The notes under the pieces are model-generated. The model did not search any database. It was not told the origin of the DNA and saw only the letters and a program-made list of their open reading frames with translations. Shown one piece after another: positions 62,690-64,000 of a stretch of 64,000 nt of DNA; position 1 is the first letter of the stretch, and every line of letters begins with the position of its first letter. This DNA is from Sphagnum compactum (Eukaryota > Bryophyta > Sphagnopsida > Sphagnales). Location of the stretch: contig OZ234496.1 of NCBI GenBank assembly GCA_965153455.1, positions 20,142,304-20,206,303 of the forward strand. The letters are read 5' to 3'. The position numbers and the translations under genes were made by a program.

Positions 62690-63100
62690 GGTTCTCTTCC
62701 TCACATGTCAGTAACCACCTCTTTGCATCTTTAGTATGATTCTAAGTTGTTTCATCTTCCTCACACATGTTTTGTAATCCCCTCTTGCATCTTTCACCCT
62801 TGATCTTCATTTGTTTCATCCTCTTCCACAAATGTCAGAAGCAATCATCCCCTTGCATCTTCTTCAACATGATTTCGCTTCCATCTTCCTCACATGTCAG
62901 CCATCTCTTTGCATCTTCAATGTTGATCTTCTCTCCCTCACATGTCAGTAATCCCCTCACGTTTGCAACATGACGTTCAATCATCTTTTCCTCACGTGTC
63001 AGGTTGAATCTGCTCACAATTTGAACTTGATGTTGCTTCCTCCTCCTCACATGTGGTTAACCTCCTCCGTGCATTTTCAAACAACATCAAGCAACACTTG
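62690..63100 (+). repeat. Degenerate tandem repeat in the SDR 3' region
   Basis: About seven units of roughly 47-68 bp built on CATCTTCCTCACATGTCAG and CCCCTCTTGCATCTTC (cores at about 62700, 62761, 62829, 62891, 62938, 62992 and 63048). It lies between the stop codon and the presumed polyadenylation signal, so it is probably in the 3' UTR. Confidence 0.75.
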
Positions 63101-63179
63101 CACCCAATTTGTACTTTCATGGAGCAATAAAGAGAGAGCATTTTATTTTTTGCCAAACTTTGAAAAAAGGCAATTTTAA

Positions 63180-64000
63180 TAGAGTAGAGTATTTGTATTA
63201 TCCAAATTAAATGCAACCGCCACATAAAATTTTCTACTAAATTGTGCAACATGAAAGAAGTCATGGATTCAATAGACAAATAACAATCTTCATAAAAATG
63301 TATTAAGACCTTAAGTACACGTATGGAATGTATGATGTTGACATTATACATGGCATACAATGGAACTAGTGTTTGTTTTGACAAATTTTGTCATTGTTTT
63401 GAGAAAAACAATTTGGAATTTTTTGGAATGTTTTTCCTCATGTAAATTCAGTTTTTTTTCTACTTTTTTGGGGGAAAAGTTCACCAATTATTATTATTAT
63501 TTTTTTTAAAACCTTGTATTATAGAACAGAATTACCACTTGAAATGAATTTCCCAATTAGACCTTGATTTGAAGTCTTGAAGTAATATGCATATTGAAGA
63601 CTTTGGGGGGGAAAAAACCATAACTAGGGAATTTGAATTCCTTACATGGATGTTATAGGTCAATTACTATCACAAGTGGATAAAGTTCAAAACATTTACC
63701 TAACTAATTACCTATATGTTGGTTGAATTTGTTCTACTCAGTTGATGATTGGTGGATTATTATTACAAATGGAAATACTTTGAAACATTTTCAACCTATT
63801 ACATGTTGAATGTAGGTGCTCAATAGGTTTATAAGTAAGGCTACCTATGCATAAATAAGAGCTACCTATTCTCCCAAGTTCCCTTGCCAGCCACTTTGGA
63901 ATGGGCAAAATTCATGGGTACCAACTTTTTAAATCATTTCAGAAATCATCAACTTGAAATCTCAAAATTTAAGAAAATTACAAGGGAGGGAATTTTTTTT
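63180..64000. other. AT-rich 3' intergenic, nothing recognised
   Basis: Poly-T and ATT tracts (for example 63490-63508) and no conserved reading frame. Confidence 0.45.

Overview
The window is nuclear DNA of a land plant. It has GT-AG introns, AT-rich intergenic DNA with MITEs and tRNA-derived SINEs, and plant-only gene families. The combination of an alpha/beta-hydrolase-NBS-LRR (HNL) immune-receptor gene and a MIKC*-type MADS-box gene with a multi-exon I domain points to a non-seed plant. A bryophyte (moss or liverwort) fits best, because about four or five loci in 64 kb suggests a genome of moderate size. The species cannot be named from this sequence alone.

Layout. (1) 1-2027, + strand: the 3' exons of the U5 snRNP GTPase gene (EFTUD2/Snu114/CLO), highly conserved. 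(2) About 2.98-4.80 kb, - strand: broken C-terminal and Plus3 exons of an RTF1/VIP5-like gene (PAF1 complex). Its N-terminal exons lie on the same strand at 24.4-25.3 kb. (3) 8.70-8.88 kb, +: relic of a DUF506 (PDDEXK-like) gene. (4) 13.3-19.3 kb, +, between the two RTF1 pieces: an HNL gene with hydrolase, NB-ARC and about 31 near-identical 24-residue leucine-rich repeats. The array stops at a one-base deletion and is followed by about 1.4 kb of progressively decayed repeats. (5) 28.05-31.97 kb, -: a MIKC* MADS-box transcription-factor gene in about 11 exons, with a leader reaching perhaps to 33.65 kb and a tandemly duplicated downstream region (27.06-28.10 kb). (6) 33.7-60.5 kb: a long gene-poor stretch with a 165-bp tandem satellite, two SINEs with perfect target-site duplications, several MITE families, a large foldback and AT-rich filler. 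(7) 61.88-62.64 kb, +: an intact short-chain dehydrogenase/reductase, with a 5' leader intron and a degenerate minisatellite in its 3' region.

The genes do not form an operon or an obvious pathway. Splicing (EFTUD2), transcription elongation (RTF1 relic), gametophyte/reproductive transcription control (MIKC*), immunity (HNL) and carbonyl detoxification (SDR) simply sit side by side. The most unusual element is the HNL gene. Its LRR array behaves as a coding minisatellite: the framework is homogenised, while the few residues on the predicted concave face vary, and a 12-repeat block has been duplicated recently.
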